Counted from the stretch's first letter, positions 30,464-40,876 are shown. The stretch: 64,000 nucleotides of DNA from Burkholderia pseudomultivorans (GCF_902499075.1 NZ_CABVPP010000027.1:23938-87937), one strand, 5' to 3'. The notes: a model not told the origin generated them from the letters alone. A program made the numbers and translations.

Positions 30464-33400
30464 TCACTCGCCCGCCACCGCCGGCCCGCCCGAATTCCCG
30501 CGGCGGTTGCGCCGCTGCTCGCTCCACACGCGCAGCCGGTCCATGTACAGATAGACGACCGGCGTCGTATAGAGCGTCAGTACCTGCGACACGATCAGGC
30601 CGCCCGCGATCGCGATCCCGAGCGGTGCGCGCAGCTCGGCGCCGTCGCCGTTGCCGAACGCGAGCGGCAGCGCGCCGAGCAGCGCGGCCATCGTCGTCAT
30701 CATGATCGGTCGGAAGCGCAACAGGCACGCCTCGTGGATCGCGTCGAACGACGACTTGTGGCCGTTGCGCGTCTGGTCGATCGCGAAGTCGACCATCATG
30801 ATCGCGTTCTTCTTCACGATGCCGATCAGCAGGATCACGCCGATCAGCGCGATGATGCTGAACTCGGTCTTGAACAGCAGCAGCGCGAGCAGCGCACCGA
30901 CGCCGGCCGACGGCAGCGTCGACAGGATCGTGATCGGGTGGATGTAGCTCTCGTACAGGATCCCGAGCACGATGTAGACGGCCAGTAGCGCGGCCATGAT
31001 CAGGATCGGCTGGTCGTTCAGCGACTGCTGGAACGCCTGCGCGGTGCCCTGGAAGCTGCCGACGATGGTCGGCGGCACGCCGATCTGCGCCATCGTCTGG
31101 TAGATCACCTGCGTCGCCTGCGACAGCGACACGCCCGGCGGCAGGTTGAACGAGATCGTCGTCGCGACGAACAGCCCCTGGTGGTTCACCGACAGCGGTG
31201 TCGTGCTCGGGCCGAAGGTCGCGATCGCCGACAGCGGGATCATCGTCGACTTCGACGTCGACACGGCCGCGCCCGACGACGCGCTCGACTTGCCGCTCGA
31301 CGCGATCGAGTTGAGCGCCTGGTTGCGCGCGGAATCGGACGCGATCGCCGCGGCGCTGGTGGCGGCCGTGCCGGCGCTCGACGTGCCGGCCGCGGTCGCG
31401 ACGTAGGTGCCGGCCGCCGCGTTGGTCGTCTGCGAGCCGTTCGCGCTGCCGCCCGACGTGCTGATCCACACCTGGTTCAGCATCTCCGGGCTCTGCCAGT
31501 ATTTCGGCGCGACTTCCATCACGACGTGGTACTGGTTCAGCGGGTTGTAGATCGTCGAGACCTGGCGCTGGCCGAACGCGTCGTACAGCGTGTTGTCGAT
31601 CTGCGACGGCGTGATGCCGAGCCGCGCGGCCGTCGCGCGGTCGATCGTTACCATCGCCTCGAGGCCGCCTTGCTGCTGGTCGGAGTTCACGTCGGCGAGC
31701 TCGGGGCGTTTCTGCAGCGCCTCGGTCAGCAGCGGCCCCCACTTGTACAGGTCGGCGCTCGAATCGCCGAGCAGCGTGAACTGGTACTGCGCATTGCTCT
31801 GGCGGCCGCCGACGCGGATGTCCTGCGCGGCCTGCAGGAACGTGCTCGCACCGGCCACGTTCGACAGCGGCCCGCGCAACTGCTGGATCACCTGGTCGGC
31901 CGACAGCTTGCGCTCGGTGCGATCCTTCAGCGTGACGAACATGAAGCCCGAGTTGGTCTGCGTGCCGCCCGTGAAGCCCGCGGCGCTCTTCACGTTCGGG
32001 TTGCTCTGCACGATCCGCATCATCTCGGTGAACTTCTGCTTCATCGCCTGGAACGACGTGGCCTGGTCGGCGCGGATGCCGCCGATCATCAGCCCGGTGT
32101 CCTGCTGCGGGAAGAAGCCCTTCGGCACGATCACGTACAGGTAGATGTTCAGCCCGATCGTCGCGAACAGGATAAGCAGGATCAGCAGCGGCCGGCGCAG
32201 CGCCCACGACAGCGAGCGTTCGTAGCCGCGCTGCATGCGCGTGAAACAGCGTTCCAGGAACCGCGCGAAGCGGCCTTCGTCGCGCGGGTCGTGCGTCTCG
32301 GGCAGCAGGCGCGCGCACATCATCGGCGTGACGGTCAGCGACACCGCGAGCGACACCGCGATCGCGAGCGACAGCGTCAGCGCGAACTCGCGGAACAGGC
32401 GCCCGACGATGCCGCCCATCAGCAGGATCGGCAGGAACACCGCGACCAGCGAGATGCTCATCGACAGCACCGTGAAGCCGACCTCGCGCGCGCCGTCGAA
32501 CGCGGCCTGCAGCCGCGGCGTGCCGTTCTCGATGTGGCGCGCGATGTTCTCGAGCACGACGATCGCATCGTCGACGACGAAGCCGGTCGCGACGATCAGC
32601 GCCATCAGCGACAGGTTGTCGATCGAGAAGCCGAGCAGGTACATCGCGCCGAACGTGCCGATGATCGAGATCGGCACCGCGACGCTCGGGATCAGCGTCG
32701 CGCGCCAGTTGCGCAGGAACAGGAACACGACCATCACGACCAGGCTGACCGCGATCAGCAGCGTGCGCTCGGTGTCCTTCAGCGACGCGCGGATCGTCGT
32801 CGAGCGGTCGAGCACCGGCGTGACCGTGATGTCGGCCGGCAGCGACGCGGTGAGCTGCGGCAGCGCCGCGCGCACGCGGTCGATCGTCTCGATGATGTTC
32901 GCACCGGGCGAGCGGTACAGGATCACCAGCACCGCGCGCTTGCCGTTCGACAGGCCGAGGTTGCGCAGGTCCTCGACCGAATCGACGACCTCGGACAGGT
33001 CGGACAGCCGCACGCCCGCGCCGTTGCGGTATGCGACGACGAGGTCGCGGTACTGCTCGGCCTGCGACGCCTGGTCGTTCGTATAGAGCTGGAAGTGCTG
33101 CGGGCCGAACTCGATCGCGCCCTTCGGGCTGTTCGCGTTCGCGGACGCGAGCGCGGCGCGCACGTCCTCGAGGCCGATTCCGTAGTGGAACAGCGCCTGC
33201 GGTTCGAGCTCGACGCGCACGGCCGGGTTCGCGGAGCCGCTCACCGATACCTGGCCGATCCCGTCGATCTGCGACAGCGACTGCTGCAGCACCGTCGACG
33301 CGGCGTCGTACAGCTTCGCGGCCGACGAGGTTTCCGACGTCAGCGATACGATCATGATCGGCGAATCGGCCGGGTTGACCTTGCGGTAGGTCGGATTGCT

Positions 33401-33772
33401 CTTCAGCGCGGCGGGCAGGTCGGCGCGCGCCGCGTTGATCGCGGCCTGCACGTCGCGCGCGGCGCCGTCGATGTCGCGATTCAGCCCGAACTGCAGGATG
33501 ATCCGCGCATTGCCGACCGTGCTGGTCGAGGTCATCTCGGTGACGTCCGCGATCGAGCCGAGGTGCCGTTCGAGCGGGCTCGTCACGCTGGTCGCGACCG
33601 TCTCCGGGCTCGCGCCCGGCAGCGACGCCTGCACCGAGATGGTCGGGAAGTCGACCTGCGGCAGCGGCGACACCGGCAGCTTGATGAACGCGAACAGGCC
33701 CGCGAGCGCGACGCCGAGCGCGAGCAGCGTCGTCGCGACGGGGCGGGTGATGAAGGGACGCGACAGGTTCAT
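30464..33772 (-). CDS. RND multidrug efflux permease, MdtC/MuxC type, with Ser/Ala/Thr insertion
   Basis: A 1102-residue inner-membrane proton-driven pump of the hydrophobe/amphiphile efflux RND family. The typical start is [20 protein letters not shown], and the TM4 region [19 protein letters not shown] carries the proton-relay aspartates. Two halves each have a large periplasmic domain and a [20 protein letters not shown]-type signature. Compared with the usual length near 1030-1040 it is longer because residues about 769-841 are an Ala/Ser/Thr/Gly-rich low-complexity insertion in the second periplasmic domain (31250-31465). It is the last gene of the adaptor-pump-pump operon, 3 bases after the preceding pump. 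Confidence 0.9.
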   Translation of the reverse strand: MNLSRPFITRPVATTLLALGVALAGLFAFIKLPVSPLPQVDFPTISVQASLPGASPETVATSVTSPLERHLGSIADVTEMTSTSTVGNARIILQFGLNRDIDGAARDVQAAINAARADLPAALKSNPTYRKVNPADSPIMIVSLTSETSSAAKLYDAASTVLQQSLSQIDGIGQVSVSGSANPAVRVELEPQALFHYGIGLEDVRAALASANANSPKGAIEFGPQHFQLYTNDQASQAEQYRDLVVAYRNGAGVRLSDLSEVVDSVEDLRNLGLSNGKRAVLVILYRSPGANIIETIDRVRAALPQLTASLPADITVTPVLDRSTTIRASLKDTERTLLIAVSLVVMVVFLFLRNWRATLIPSVAVPISIIGTFGAMYLLGFSIDNLSLMALIVATGFVVDDAIVVLENIARHIENGTPRLQAAFDGAREVGFTVLSMSISLVAVFLPILLMGGIVGRLFREFALTLSLAIAVSLAVSLTVTPMMCARLLPETHDPRDEGRFARFLERCFTRMQRGYERSLSWALRRPLLILLILFATIGLNIYLYVIVPKGFFPQQDTGLMIGGIRADQATSFQAMKQKFTEMMRIVQSNPNVKSAAGFTGGTQTNSGFMFVTLKDRTERKLSADQVIQQLRGPLSNVAGASTFLQAAQDIRVGGRQSNAQYQFTLLGDSSADLYKWGPLLTEALQKRPELADVNSDQQQGGLEAMVTIDRATAARLGITPSQIDNTLYDAFGQRQVSTIYNPLNQYHVVMEVAPKYWQSPEMLNQVWISTSGGSANGSQTTNAAAGTYVATAAGTSSAGTAATSAAAIASDSARNQALNSIASSGKSSASSGAAVSTSKSTMIPLSAIATFGPSTTPLSVNHQGLFVATTISFNLPPGVSLSQATQVIYQTMAQIGVPPTIVGSFQGTAQAFQQSLNDQPILIMAALLAVYIVLGILYESYIHPITILSTLPSAGVGALLALLLFKTEFSIIALIGVILLIGIVKKNAIMMVDFAIDQTRNGHKSSFDAIHEACLLRFRPIMMTTMAALLGALPLAFGNGDGAELRAPLGIAIAGGLIVSQVLTLYTTPVVYLYMDRLRVWSEQRRNRRGNSGGPAVAGE

Positions 33773-33775
33773 CGC

Positions 33776-36700
33776 TTACGCATCCGTGTGCGTGCCGGCG
33801 GCCGGGCCGCGGCGTTCGAACCAGCCGCGCACGCGGCGCGCGAGCGCGTCGAAGCCGAGGTAGATCACCGGCGTCGTAAACAGCGTCAGCACCTGCGACA
33901 CGATCAGGCCGCCCGCGATCGCGATCCCGAGCGGCTGGCGCAATTCGGAACCGGCGCCCGAGCCGACGATCAGCGGCACCGCGCCGAGCAGCGCGGCGAG
34001 CGTCGTCATCAGGATCGGCCGGAAGCGCAGCAGGCACGCCTGGTAGATCGCCTCGCGCGGCGGCTTGCCTTCGACGCGCTCGGCCTCGAGCGCGAAGTCG
34101 ATCATCATGATCGCGTTCTTCTTCACGATGCCGATCAGCAGCACGATGCCGATGATGCCGATGATGTCGAGGTCGTGGCCGGTGAGCATCAGCGCAAGCA
34201 GCGCGCCGACGCCGGCCGACGGCAGCGTCGACAGGATCGTGATCGGGTGGATGTAGCTCTCGTACAGCACGCCGAGCACGATGTACATCGTGACGACCGC
34301 CGCGAGGATCAGGAACAGCTGGTTCGACAGCGACGCCTGGAATGCGAGCGCGGCGCCCTGGAAGCGCGTCTGGAACGACGCGGGCAGGCCGATCTCCTGC
34401 TCGGCGGCCTCGATCGCCTTGACGGCCTCGCCGAGCGACGCGCCCGGCGCGAGGTTGAACGAGATCGTCGTCGACGGGAACTGCGACAGGTGCGACACGA
34501 GCAGCGGCGACGGCCGCTCGTGGAACGACGCGATCGACGACAGCGGCACCTGGCCGCCGCCCGCCGACGGCAGGTAGATGTCGTTCAGCGACTGCGCGTA
34601 GTGCTGGTCCTTCGGCTCCGATTCGAGAATCACGCGGTACTGATTCGACTGCGTGAAGATGGTCGACACGATGCGCTGGCCGAACGCGTCGTACAGCGCG
34701 TTATCGACGGTCGCCGGCGTGATGCCGAAGCGCGCGGCGCTCGCGCGGTCGATCTCGATATAGACCGACTGGCCGTTGCTCTGCAGGTCGGTCGCGACGT
34801 CGGCGAGCGACGGTTCCTGCTGCAGCCGCGCGACGAGCTTCGGCACCCAAGTCGCGAATTCGTCGGAATTCGGGCTCGTCAGCATGAACTGGTACTGCGT
34901 CGGGCTGACCGTCGAGTCGATCGTCAGATCCTGCACCGACTGCATGAACAGCGAGATCCCCGTCACGTTCGCGACGCGCCGCTGCAGGTCGCGGATGATC
35001 TGGCTTGCCGTTTCGGAGCGCGCGTCGCGCGCCTTCAGGTTGATCAGCATCCGGCCGCTGTTCAGCGTGATGTTCGAGCCGTCGACGCCGATGAACGAGG
35101 TCAGGCTGTCGACGTTCGGATCCTTCAGGATCTCGGCGGCCAGCGCCTGCTGCCGCTCGGCCATCGCGCCGTACGAGATCGACTGCGGCGCCTGCGTGAT
35201 CGCCTGGATCACGCCGGTGTCCTGCGCGGGGAAGAAGCCCTTCGGCACGTATACGTACAGCAGCCCGGTCAGCACCAGCGTGAGCAGCGCGACGACGAGC
35301 GTCGAGCGCTCGCGGTTCAGCACCCATTCGAGCGCGACCGCGTAGCGCGCGATCACCCAGTCGATCGCGCGGTGCACGCGCGCCTCGAAGCGGTGGCTCT
35401 CGGGCGGCGGCGAGTGGCGCAGCAGCTTCGCGCACATCATCGGCACGAGCGTCAGCGACACGATCGCCGAGATCACGATCGTCACCGCGAGCGTGATCGC
35501 GAATTCGTGGAACAGGCGGCCGACCACGTCGCCCATGAACAGCAGCGGGATCAGCACCGCGATCAGCGACACGGTCAGCGAGATGATCGTGAAGCCGATC
35601 TGCTTCGAGCCCTTCAGCGCGGCCTCGAGCCCCGAATCGCCTTCCTCGACGTAGCGCGCGATGTTCTCGATCATCACGATCGCGTCGTCGACCACGAAGC
35701 CGGTCGCGATCGTCAGCGCCATCAGCGACAGGTTGTTCAGCGAGAAGCCGGCGAGATACATCACCGCGAGCGTGCCGATCAGCGACAGCGGCACCGACAG
35801 GCTCGGGATGATCGTCGCGTAGATGTTCGCGAGGAACAGGTACATCACGAGCACGACCAGCACGACCGACAGCATCAGTTCGAACTGCACGTCGCGCACG
35901 GCCGCGCGGATCATCGTCGTGCGGTCGGTGACGACCTGCACGTCGAGCGCCGCCGGCAGCGTTTCCTGCAGCTTCGGCAGCTGGGCCTTGATCGCGTCGA
36001 CGGTCGCAATCACGTTCGCGCCGGGCTGGCGCTGCACGTTCAGGATGATCGCGGGCTCCGAGTTCACCCACGCGCCGAGCTTGGTGTTCTCCGAGCCGGC
36101 GACCACCTTCGCGACGTCGGTCAGCATCACCGGCCGGCCGTTCTTGTACGCGACCACCGCGCTGTTGTACTGGTCGGCGCTCGTCAGCTGGTCGTTCGCA
36201 TTGATCGTGTAGGCGCGCGTCGGGCCGTCGAAGTTGCCCTTCGGCGTGTTGACGTTCAGGTTCGAGATCGTCGTGCGCAGGTCGTCGAGGTTCATCCCGT
36301 ACTGCGCGAGCGCGGTCGGGTTCGCCTGGATCCGCACGGCCGGGCGGTTGCCGCCCGACAGGCTGACGAGGCCGACGCCGGCGATCTGCGAGATCTTCAT
36401 CGCGAGGCGCGTGTCGGTCAGGTCCTGCACCTGCGTGAGCGGCAGCGTTTTCGACGTGATCGCGAGCGTCAGCACCGGCGCGTCGGCCGGGTTGACCTTG
36501 GCATAGATCGGCGGGGCGGGGAGGTCCGACGGCAGCAGGTTGCCGGCCGCGTTGATCGCGGCCTGCACTTCCTGCTCGGCGATGTCGAGCGGCAGGTCGA
36601 GCGAGAACTGCAGCGTGATCACCGACGCGCCGGCCGAGCTTTGCGACGACATCTGGTTCAGCGACGGCATCTGCCCGAACTGCCGTTCGAGCGGCGCGGT

Positions 36701-36889
36701 GACCGACGACGTCATCACCTCGGGGCTCGCGCCCGGGTAGAAGGTCTGGACCTGGATCGTCGGGTAGTCGACTTCGGGCAGCGCGGCGAGCGGCAGGAAG
36801 CGCAGCGCGACCAGGCCGGCCAGCATGATCGCCGCCATCAGGAGGGCGGTGCCGACCGGCCGGAGGATGAAGAGGCGGGATGGATTCAT
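33776..36889 (-). CDS. RND multidrug efflux permease, MdtB/MuxB type
   Basis: A 1037-residue RND pump, normal length for the MdtB/MuxB group. Start [42 protein letters not shown]4 [19 protein letters not shown] with the conserved aspartates, and the second-half signature [20 protein letters not shown] are visible. MdtB and MdtC-type pumps work as a mixed trimer with one adaptor; the two adjacent pump genes fit that arrangement. It follows the adaptor gene by 15 bases. Confidence 0.93.
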   Translation of the reverse strand: MNPSRLFILRPVGTALLMAAIMLAGLVALRFLPLAALPEVDYPTIQVQTFYPGASPEVMTSSVTAPLERQFGQMPSLNQMSSQSSAGASVITLQFSLDLPLDIAEQEVQAAINAAGNLLPSDLPAPPIYAKVNPADAPVLTLAITSKTLPLTQVQDLTDTRLAMKISQIAGVGLVSLSGGNRPAVRIQANPTALAQYGMNLDDLRTTISNLNVNTPKGNFDGPTRAYTINANDQLTSADQYNSAVVAYKNGRPVMLTDVAKVVAGSENTKLGAWVNSEPAIILNVQRQPGANVIATVDAIKAQLPKLQETLPAALDVQVVTDRTTMIRAAVRDVQFELMLSVVLVVLVMYLFLANIYATIIPSLSVPLSLIGTLAVMYLAGFSLNNLSLMALTIATGFVVDDAIVMIENIARYVEEGDSGLEAALKGSKQIGFTIISLTVSLIAVLIPLLFMGDVVGRLFHEFAITLAVTIVISAIVSLTLVPMMCAKLLRHSPPPESHRFEARVHRAIDWVIARYAVALEWVLNRERSTLVVALLTLVLTGLLYVYVPKGFFPAQDTGVIQAITQAPQSISYGAMAERQQALAAEILKDPNVDSLTSFIGVDGSNITLNSGRMLINLKARDARSETASQIIRDLQRRVANVTGISLFMQSVQDLTIDSTVSPTQYQFMLTSPNSDEFATWVPKLVARLQQEPSLADVATDLQSNGQSVYIEIDRASAARFGITPATVDNALYDAFGQRIVSTIFTQSNQYRVILESEPKDQHYAQSLNDIYLPSAGGGQVPLSSIASFHERPSPLLVSHLSQFPSTTISFNLAPGASLGEAVKAIEAAEQEIGLPASFQTRFQGAALAFQASLSNQLFLILAAVVTMYIVLGVLYESYIHPITILSTLPSAGVGALLALMLTGHDLDIIGIIGIVLLIGIVKKNAIMMIDFALEAERVEGKPPREAIYQACLLRFRPILMTTLAALLGAVPLIVGSGAGSELRQPLGIAIAGGLIVSQVLTLFTTPVIYLGFDALARRVRGWFERRGPAAGTHTDA

Positions 36890-36904
36890 CGAGCGGCCCG
36901 CGCG

Positions 36905-38251
36905 TTATTGGGCCGCTGCCTGCGACGCACCGCGCTTGTGCCCGCCGTGACGGCCGGCCGCGCCCGATGCGCCCGATGCCGCGTGCGCGCCCGACGCGCC
37001 CTTCGGCTTGTCGGCCGGAATCGAGATCTTCGAGCCTTCGCGCAGGCGGTCGGAACCGTCGGTGACGACGCGCTCGCCGAGCGCGACGCCGTCGATGATG
37101 CTGGTGCGCTCGCCGTCGACCGGGCCGGTCTTGACCTTGCGCACGGTCACCGTATTGTCGGGCTTGACGACATACACGAACTGGCCGATCGAGCCCGTCA
37201 GCACGGCGGACGTCGGCACGATCGTCGCATCGCGCATCACGTCGACCAGCAGCCGCGTGTTGACGAACTGATTCGGAAACAGCAGGCCTTTCTTGTTGTC
37301 GAAGGTCGCGCGCAGCTTGACGGTGCCGGTGCTGGTGTCGATCTGGTTGTCGAGCGTGGCGAGCGAGCCGGTCTCGAGCGGGATCGTGTTGTTGCGGTTG
37401 TAGGCGGTGACCGACAGCTTCTGGCCTGCGTTGACCTGCTTGAGGATCTGCGGCAGGTTGTCTTCGGACGTCGTGAAGATCACGCTCATCGGCTGCAGCT
37501 GCGTGATCACGACGATGCCGTTGGTGTCGCCCGGCGTCACGTAGTTGCCCGGATCGACCTGGCGCAGGCCGACGCGCCCCGACACGGGCGCCGTGATGCG
37601 CGCGTACGTGAGGTTCAGCTTCGCGGAATCGATCGCGGCCTGGTCGGTCTTCACCGTCCCTTCGTATTGCTTGACGAGCGAGGCCTGCGTGTCGACCGTC
37701 TGCGAGGCGATCGAGTCCTGCGACAGCAGCGTCTGGTAGCGCTTCAGGTCGAGGCGCGCGGTCGCGAGCAGCGCCTGGTCGCGCGCGAGCGTGCCTTCGG
37801 CGTTCTCGAGCGCGACCTGATACGGGCGCGGGTCGATCTGCGCGAGCACGTCGCCTTTCTTGACGATCTGGCCTTCCTGGAATGCGACCGACTGCAGGTA
37901 GCCCGACAACTGCGTCCTGACCGTCACGTTCGCGAGCGGCGTCACGGTGCCGAGCGCGCTCAGCACGATCGGCATCTCGCCCTTGGTCGCGGCTGCGACT
38001 TGCACGGGCTGCGGCACGTTCGCCATCGCCGCCGGGCCGCCGCGGCCGCGATGGCCGCCGCCACCGCCGCCGCCACTCGCCGCGCCGCTGGCCGCCGGCT
38101 TGCCGGCCGGCGTGCGGCTCCACGGATGCCACCACAGCAGGCCGCCGATGACGACGACCGCGAGCATCCCGACGATCAGCTTTCGACGCGGGGGCCGAGC
38201 GGGCGGCACGGGATCTTTTGAAGGGGGCGTGGGCTTTTGTTGATTGTCCAT
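36905..38251 (-). CDS. RND efflux periplasmic adaptor, MdtA/MuxA type
   Basis: A 448-residue membrane-fusion protein linking the RND pumps to an outer-membrane channel. It has a single N-terminal hydrophobic segment (KLIVGMLAVVVIGGLLWW), a Gly-rich linker, then the lipoyl/hairpin region (VTVRTQLSGYLQSVAFQEGQ, IDPRPYQVALENAEG), the beta-barrel domain and a C-terminal Ala/Gly/Ser/His-rich tail. First gene of the operon; the order adaptor-MdtB-MdtC matches mdtABC and muxABC, but no outer-membrane channel gene (opmB/mdtD-type) follows. Substrates are unknown. Confidence 0.92.
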   Translation of the reverse strand: MDNQQKPTPPSKDPVPPARPPRRKLIVGMLAVVVIGGLLWWHPWSRTPAGKPAASGAASGGGGGGGHRGRGGPAAMANVPQPVQVAAATKGEMPIVLSALGTVTPLANVTVRTQLSGYLQSVAFQEGQIVKKGDVLAQIDPRPYQVALENAEGTLARDQALLATARLDLKRYQTLLSQDSIASQTVDTQASLVKQYEGTVKTDQAAIDSAKLNLTYARITAPVSGRVGLRQVDPGNYVTPGDTNGIVVITQLQPMSVIFTTSEDNLPQILKQVNAGQKLSVTAYNRNNTIPLETGSLATLDNQIDTSTGTVKLRATFDNKKGLLFPNQFVNTRLLVDVMRDATIVPTSAVLTGSIGQFVYVVKPDNTVTVRKVKTGPVDGERTSIIDGVALGERVVTDGSDRLREGSKISIPADKPKGASGAHAASGASGAAGRHGGHKRGASQAAAQ

Positions 38252-38500
38252 CGTGTTCTGTCAGGAAGACGGCGCGGCGTGCCGGAAACGGGCTGCGGGC
38301 GGCGCGCGGGCCCGGGCTGCCGGAGCGACGGGCCCGGCTCGGCCCGGACCTCTCCAGCCCGCGCGGGAAAGAGCAGCGCGCACCGCGACGGCGGTGCGAC
38401 GATGGGCATGATCCTACGTCCCGTCCCCGTTAGAGTCCAGTGCTCTATCTTTCAACGAGTTACGGTCGTTACAGAACGCGACAGAACGATGACGAATCGA

Positions 38501-39325
38501 TTACACCGCAGTGCGCCGGGCCGGTGCGCCGCCGATCTCGCGGGTGATCTTCGCGATGCATTCGTGCAGCGCCGGCACCACGTGCTCGTGCAGCCATTCG
38601 GGCGGGCACTGGTTGGACGCGCCGCCGCAGTTCACCGAATAACGCTGGCCCGACGGTCCGACGAAGCCGGCCGCGACCGCGTTCAGCCCTTCGCGCCATT
38701 CGCCGATCGCGATCGCGTAACCCTCGCGCATCGCATCGTCGAGCGCGGGGTTGAGCCGGGCGTGCACGTGCGGCCAGTCGTCGCCTGCCGCCGCGCGCAG
38801 CGCGTCGATCAGCGCGCGGCGCTCGTCGTCCTCGAGCGCGGCGAGATACGCGCGGCCGACGGCCGTGCGCGCGATGTCCATCCGCGAGCCGATCTCGAGG
38901 CGCGTGACGAGCACGGCCGAGCGCGGCCGGATGACGTCGATCGCGACCATGTCGAGCCGGTCGCGCACCGCGAGGTGCACGGACAGCGACGTGCGTTCGG
39001 CCAGCTCGATCATGAACGGCCGCGAGCGCGCGCGGATGTCGAAGTTGCGCAGGAAGCCGTGACTCAGCTCGAGCACCGACGCGGTGAGCACGAAGCGCTC
39101 GCTGTCGGGCAACTGGAACAGGAAGCCGGCGCTGACCAGCGTCGCGGTAATGCGCGACACGGTTGGCTTCGGAATGCCGGTCAGTTCGGTCAGTTCCCGG
39201 TTGCTGACGGGCGCATCGGCCGCCGCGATGCGCCGCAGGACGGCGAGGCCGCGTGCGAGCGCGGTGATTTCGTCGGGCGACGATTCGCGTTCCCTGAGGG
39301 CGGGAGAAGTTACAGATGTCGACAC
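38501..39325 (-). CDS. IclR-family transcriptional regulator
   Basis: A 274-residue regulator. The winged helix-turn-helix lies near residues 20-80 (ALARGLAVLRRIAAADAPVS, NRELTELTGIPKPTVSRITA). The effector-binding domain follows (about 95-265), with SVHLAVRDRLDMVAIDVI, IARTAVGRAYLAALEDDERR, EGYAIAIGEWREGLNAVA and AFVGP-like closing strands. The effector and targets are unknown. It is convergent in sense with nothing; the adaptor gene is 249 bases away on the same strand, so it could affect the RND operon, though IclR regulators often control aromatic catabolism genes placed elsewhere. Confidence 0.9.
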   Translation of the reverse strand: MSTSVTSPALRERESSPDEITALARGLAVLRRIAAADAPVSNRELTELTGIPKPTVSRITATLVSAGFLFQLPDSERFVLTASVLELSHGFLRNFDIRARSRPFMIELAERTSLSVHLAVRDRLDMVAIDVIRPRSAVLVTRLEIGSRMDIARTAVGRAYLAALEDDERRALIDALRAAAGDDWPHVHARLNPALDDAMREGYAIAIGEWREGLNAVAAGFVGPSGQRYSVNCGGASNQCPPEWLHEHVVPALHECIAKITREIGGAPARRTAV

Positions 39326-39546
39326 GAGGGATTCTCTCTATTTCCGAAACTCGATTTCAATTTTGTTGGTATTGTCAGATAATTGTCAAAAAATGCATGT
39401 TCGATGCGCAAATCGGTCATGCGATGAGATTTTACGGGTTCACCCTTGGTTTATTAGGAAAACCCTCAAATCAGCATTGCCGGAAAGTGCATGAACCCGT
39501 GCAAATACCGCTTGACTTGGCGGACGGAAACGGAAAGAATGTCTCA

Positions 39547-39674
39547 CGTTTTCGAAACATCGTTTCAGGAGTTTAACCGGCAACGGTGTTTCGCGCAGTC
39601 TCTCAGGTTCTAGCACGGCCCTCGGAATGGCTAGAACTTTTTTAGCGCCACGGTCTCCGTGGCGCTTTTTTTTT
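39547..39674 (+). ncRNA. Candidate small RNA, about 128 nt
   Basis: A promoter-like pair TTGACT (39512-39517) and AAGAAT (39535-39540) with a 17-base spacer precedes this segment. It ends with two hairpins: GTTCTAGC (39607-39614) with GCTAGAAC (39630-39637) followed by six T, then AGCGCCACGG (39644-39653), loop TCT, CCGTGGCGCT (39657-39666) and nine T. The second is a perfect 10-bp intrinsic terminator. No open frame with a ribosome-binding site lies between, and no gene upstream on this strand needs this terminator. No known RNA family was recognised. The start point is a prediction. Confidence 0.55.
39644..39674 (+). terminator. Strong intrinsic terminator of the candidate small RNA
   Basis: Perfect 10-bp stem AGCGCCACGG/CCGTGGCGCT with a 3-base loop and a run of nine T on the plus strand. 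It is preceded directly by a second, T-followed hairpin at 39607-39643. Confidence 0.9.
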
Positions 39675-40002
39675 GTGCACCCCGCATGAGGCACTCCCGC
39701 AGTCCCGCCCTGGCTCGATTATCGCAAACGAAGCGAAGCGCAGCCGCATGAGGGCAAACCGGGTGCAAGCGGGAAGACCGGATCGCAAGTCGTGAGCCGA
39801 CGATGAGAGCGGCTTTCGACACCGGACGGAGCGCTCCCATTTCCTTCGGTCCGTCGCTCGCCGTCCGCATCTCAATGATCCGGGAAGGTGGCGATCACGC
39901 TGCCTGATCTCCCCGTCCGATTCGTACGCCCGCCGTGATGTGTCAAAGCCGTATTATCGCTCGTCTGCTGCAGTGACCGTGCGAGCGTGCGATGCCATAC
40001 GC

Positions 40003-40380
40003 TCAGCGATGGGGGTCTTTGAATCGAATCTTGCGCAAGTAGTCGTAGCCGACTCTCCCGAGCATGATCGGAAGCGTGAAGGAGAAGGTGGCTGCGCCGC
40101 CGTTGAGCTTCGAGATCAGGCCGATCGAGCAGGCGCCGATCGATATTGCAGACGCCGACACGAGCAACGCACGCGAGTAGTAAGGGATGGCGTCGATGCG
40201 CTCTCGGTGCGCCTTCGAAAAATGGCAATACACGGCGATGCACGTCATCCCGACGACGCTGCCGAACACATAGTCTGCGACATAGTCTCCGGCGAAGACC
40301 CAGAACATGGCGACATGAACGAGCCATGCGGGGAAGTTGGCAGCCAGATACGCGCGGTGAAAGGCGATGGACGAAAGCAT
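40003..40380 (-). CDS. Small membrane protein, candidate microcin immunity protein
   Basis: A 125-residue protein with about three or four hydrophobic segments (around residues 18-34, 38-52, 70-86 and 95-108) and a basic C terminus (YDYLRKIRFKDPHR). It is 47 bases downstream of the colicin V-like precursor gene on the same strand, the usual place for a microcin immunity gene. Immunity proteins of class II microcins are small inner-membrane proteins with little sequence conservation, so lack of a recognised family is expected. It could also be an unrelated membrane protein. The ribosome-binding site is weak. Confidence 0.6.
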   Translation of the reverse strand: MLSSIAFHRAYLAANFPAWLVHVAMFWVFAGDYVADYVFGSVVGMTCIAVYCHFSKAHRERIDAIPYYSRALLVSASAISIGACSIGLISKLNGGAATFSFTLPIMLGRVGYDYLRKIRFKDPHR

Positions 40381-40427
40381 GACTGTTTTCCCGATGCCGG
40401 ACGACTCGGGGCCGTCCGGACTTCAAG

Positions 40428-40784
40428 TTAGCGGTATGAACCGACGACGTCGGACAATCTCCACAAGTCCTCGAATTTCGCCCAACGAGGCAGTCCGTTC
40501 GGGAAAAGGAACGCCAGTCCATGCTCCTGGACGCCATTGAAAATGTAAGCTCCGGCCAGGCTGCCGGTGAGTCCGCCGTAGGTCAGGCCGAATGCGCCGC
40601 CCATCAATGCACCCGCGAGCGTTCCAACTCCGGGAATCACCGATCCAACGACCGCGCCGGCCGCGGCGCCGACCTCGGCTCCGTACGCCTGCCCGGCGAT
40701 TTGCCCCGCCACGCCGCCTGCTAAGGTGCCGGTCAAGCCGGCGCCGGATACGCGGTTGATTTCACTTTCAGCAAGTTCTTTCAA
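40428..40784 (-). CDS. Putative colicin V-like class II microcin precursor
   Basis: A 118-residue precursor. The N terminus MKELAESEINRVSGAG has the pattern of double-glycine-type leaders (hydrophobic-L-x-E-x-E-I/L-x-x-V-S-G-G/A), very like the colicin V leader MRTLTLNELDSVSGG; cleavage would follow Gly-Ala near residue 15. The core is Gly/Ala-rich with GxxxG repeats (GTLAGGVAGQIAGQAYGAEV, AGALMGGAFGLTYGGLTG), as in pore-forming microcins, followed by a 40-residue tail (RWAKFEDLWRLSDVV). The start is TTG 40784, with AGGAG upstream. A Fur-box-like site lies about 75 bases upstream. No peptidase-type ABC exporter is in the window. It might instead be a glycine-zipper protein without toxin function. 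Confidence 0.66.
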   Translation of the reverse strand: MKELAESEINRVSGAGLTGTLAGGVAGQIAGQAYGAEVGAAAGAVVGSVIPGVGTLAGALMGGAFGLTYGGLTGSLAGAYIFNGVQEHGLAFLFPNGLPRWAKFEDLWRLSDVVGSYR

Positions 40785-40857
40785 TCTCTGTACTCCTGTT
40801 CAAAGAAGAAGCAGCAATGCAAGCGGAGGGCCATCCGATTTGCATCGTAATTCAAAT

Positions 40858-40876
40858 GCGAATGAGTATCATTGTT
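40858..40876 (-). promoter_or_regulatory. Fur-box-like operator upstream of the microcin gene
   Basis: The 19 bases GCGAATGAGTATCATTGTT match the Fur consensus GATAATGATAATCATTATC at 13 positions, including the AATGA and ATCATT core. The surrounding region is AT-rich. The site is about 75 bases from the TTG start, a position fitting repression of the microcin promoter when iron is plentiful, as known for colicin V. Confidence 0.6.

Larger units (their letters stand above)
39326..40002. other. Intergenic region with an orphan promoter and tandem terminators
   Basis: About 680 bases with no protein gene. The first 200 bases, upstream of the IclR gene, are AT-rich and probably hold its promoter. 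A rightward promoter and terminator pair at 39512-39674 suggests a small RNA (annotated separately). The rest, 39675-40002, shows no convincing feature; short frames there lack start-site signals and family motifs. Confidence 0.5.

Noticed and set aside
31146-31406. An 86-codon plus-strand frame inside the MdtC-type pump gene
   Set aside because: It is the complement of the pump's low-complexity insertion, and no independent coding evidence exists.
31181-38221. A 2346-codon open frame on the plus strand, antisense to the RND operon
   Set aside because: Long antisense frames are usual in high-GC DNA. The product is Arg/His/Gln-rich with no motifs, while the minus strand encodes two clear RND pumps and an adaptor.
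39631-39875. Short minus-strand frames beside the candidate small RNA
   Set aside because: They overlap the terminator and lack ribosome-binding sites; translations show no structure.
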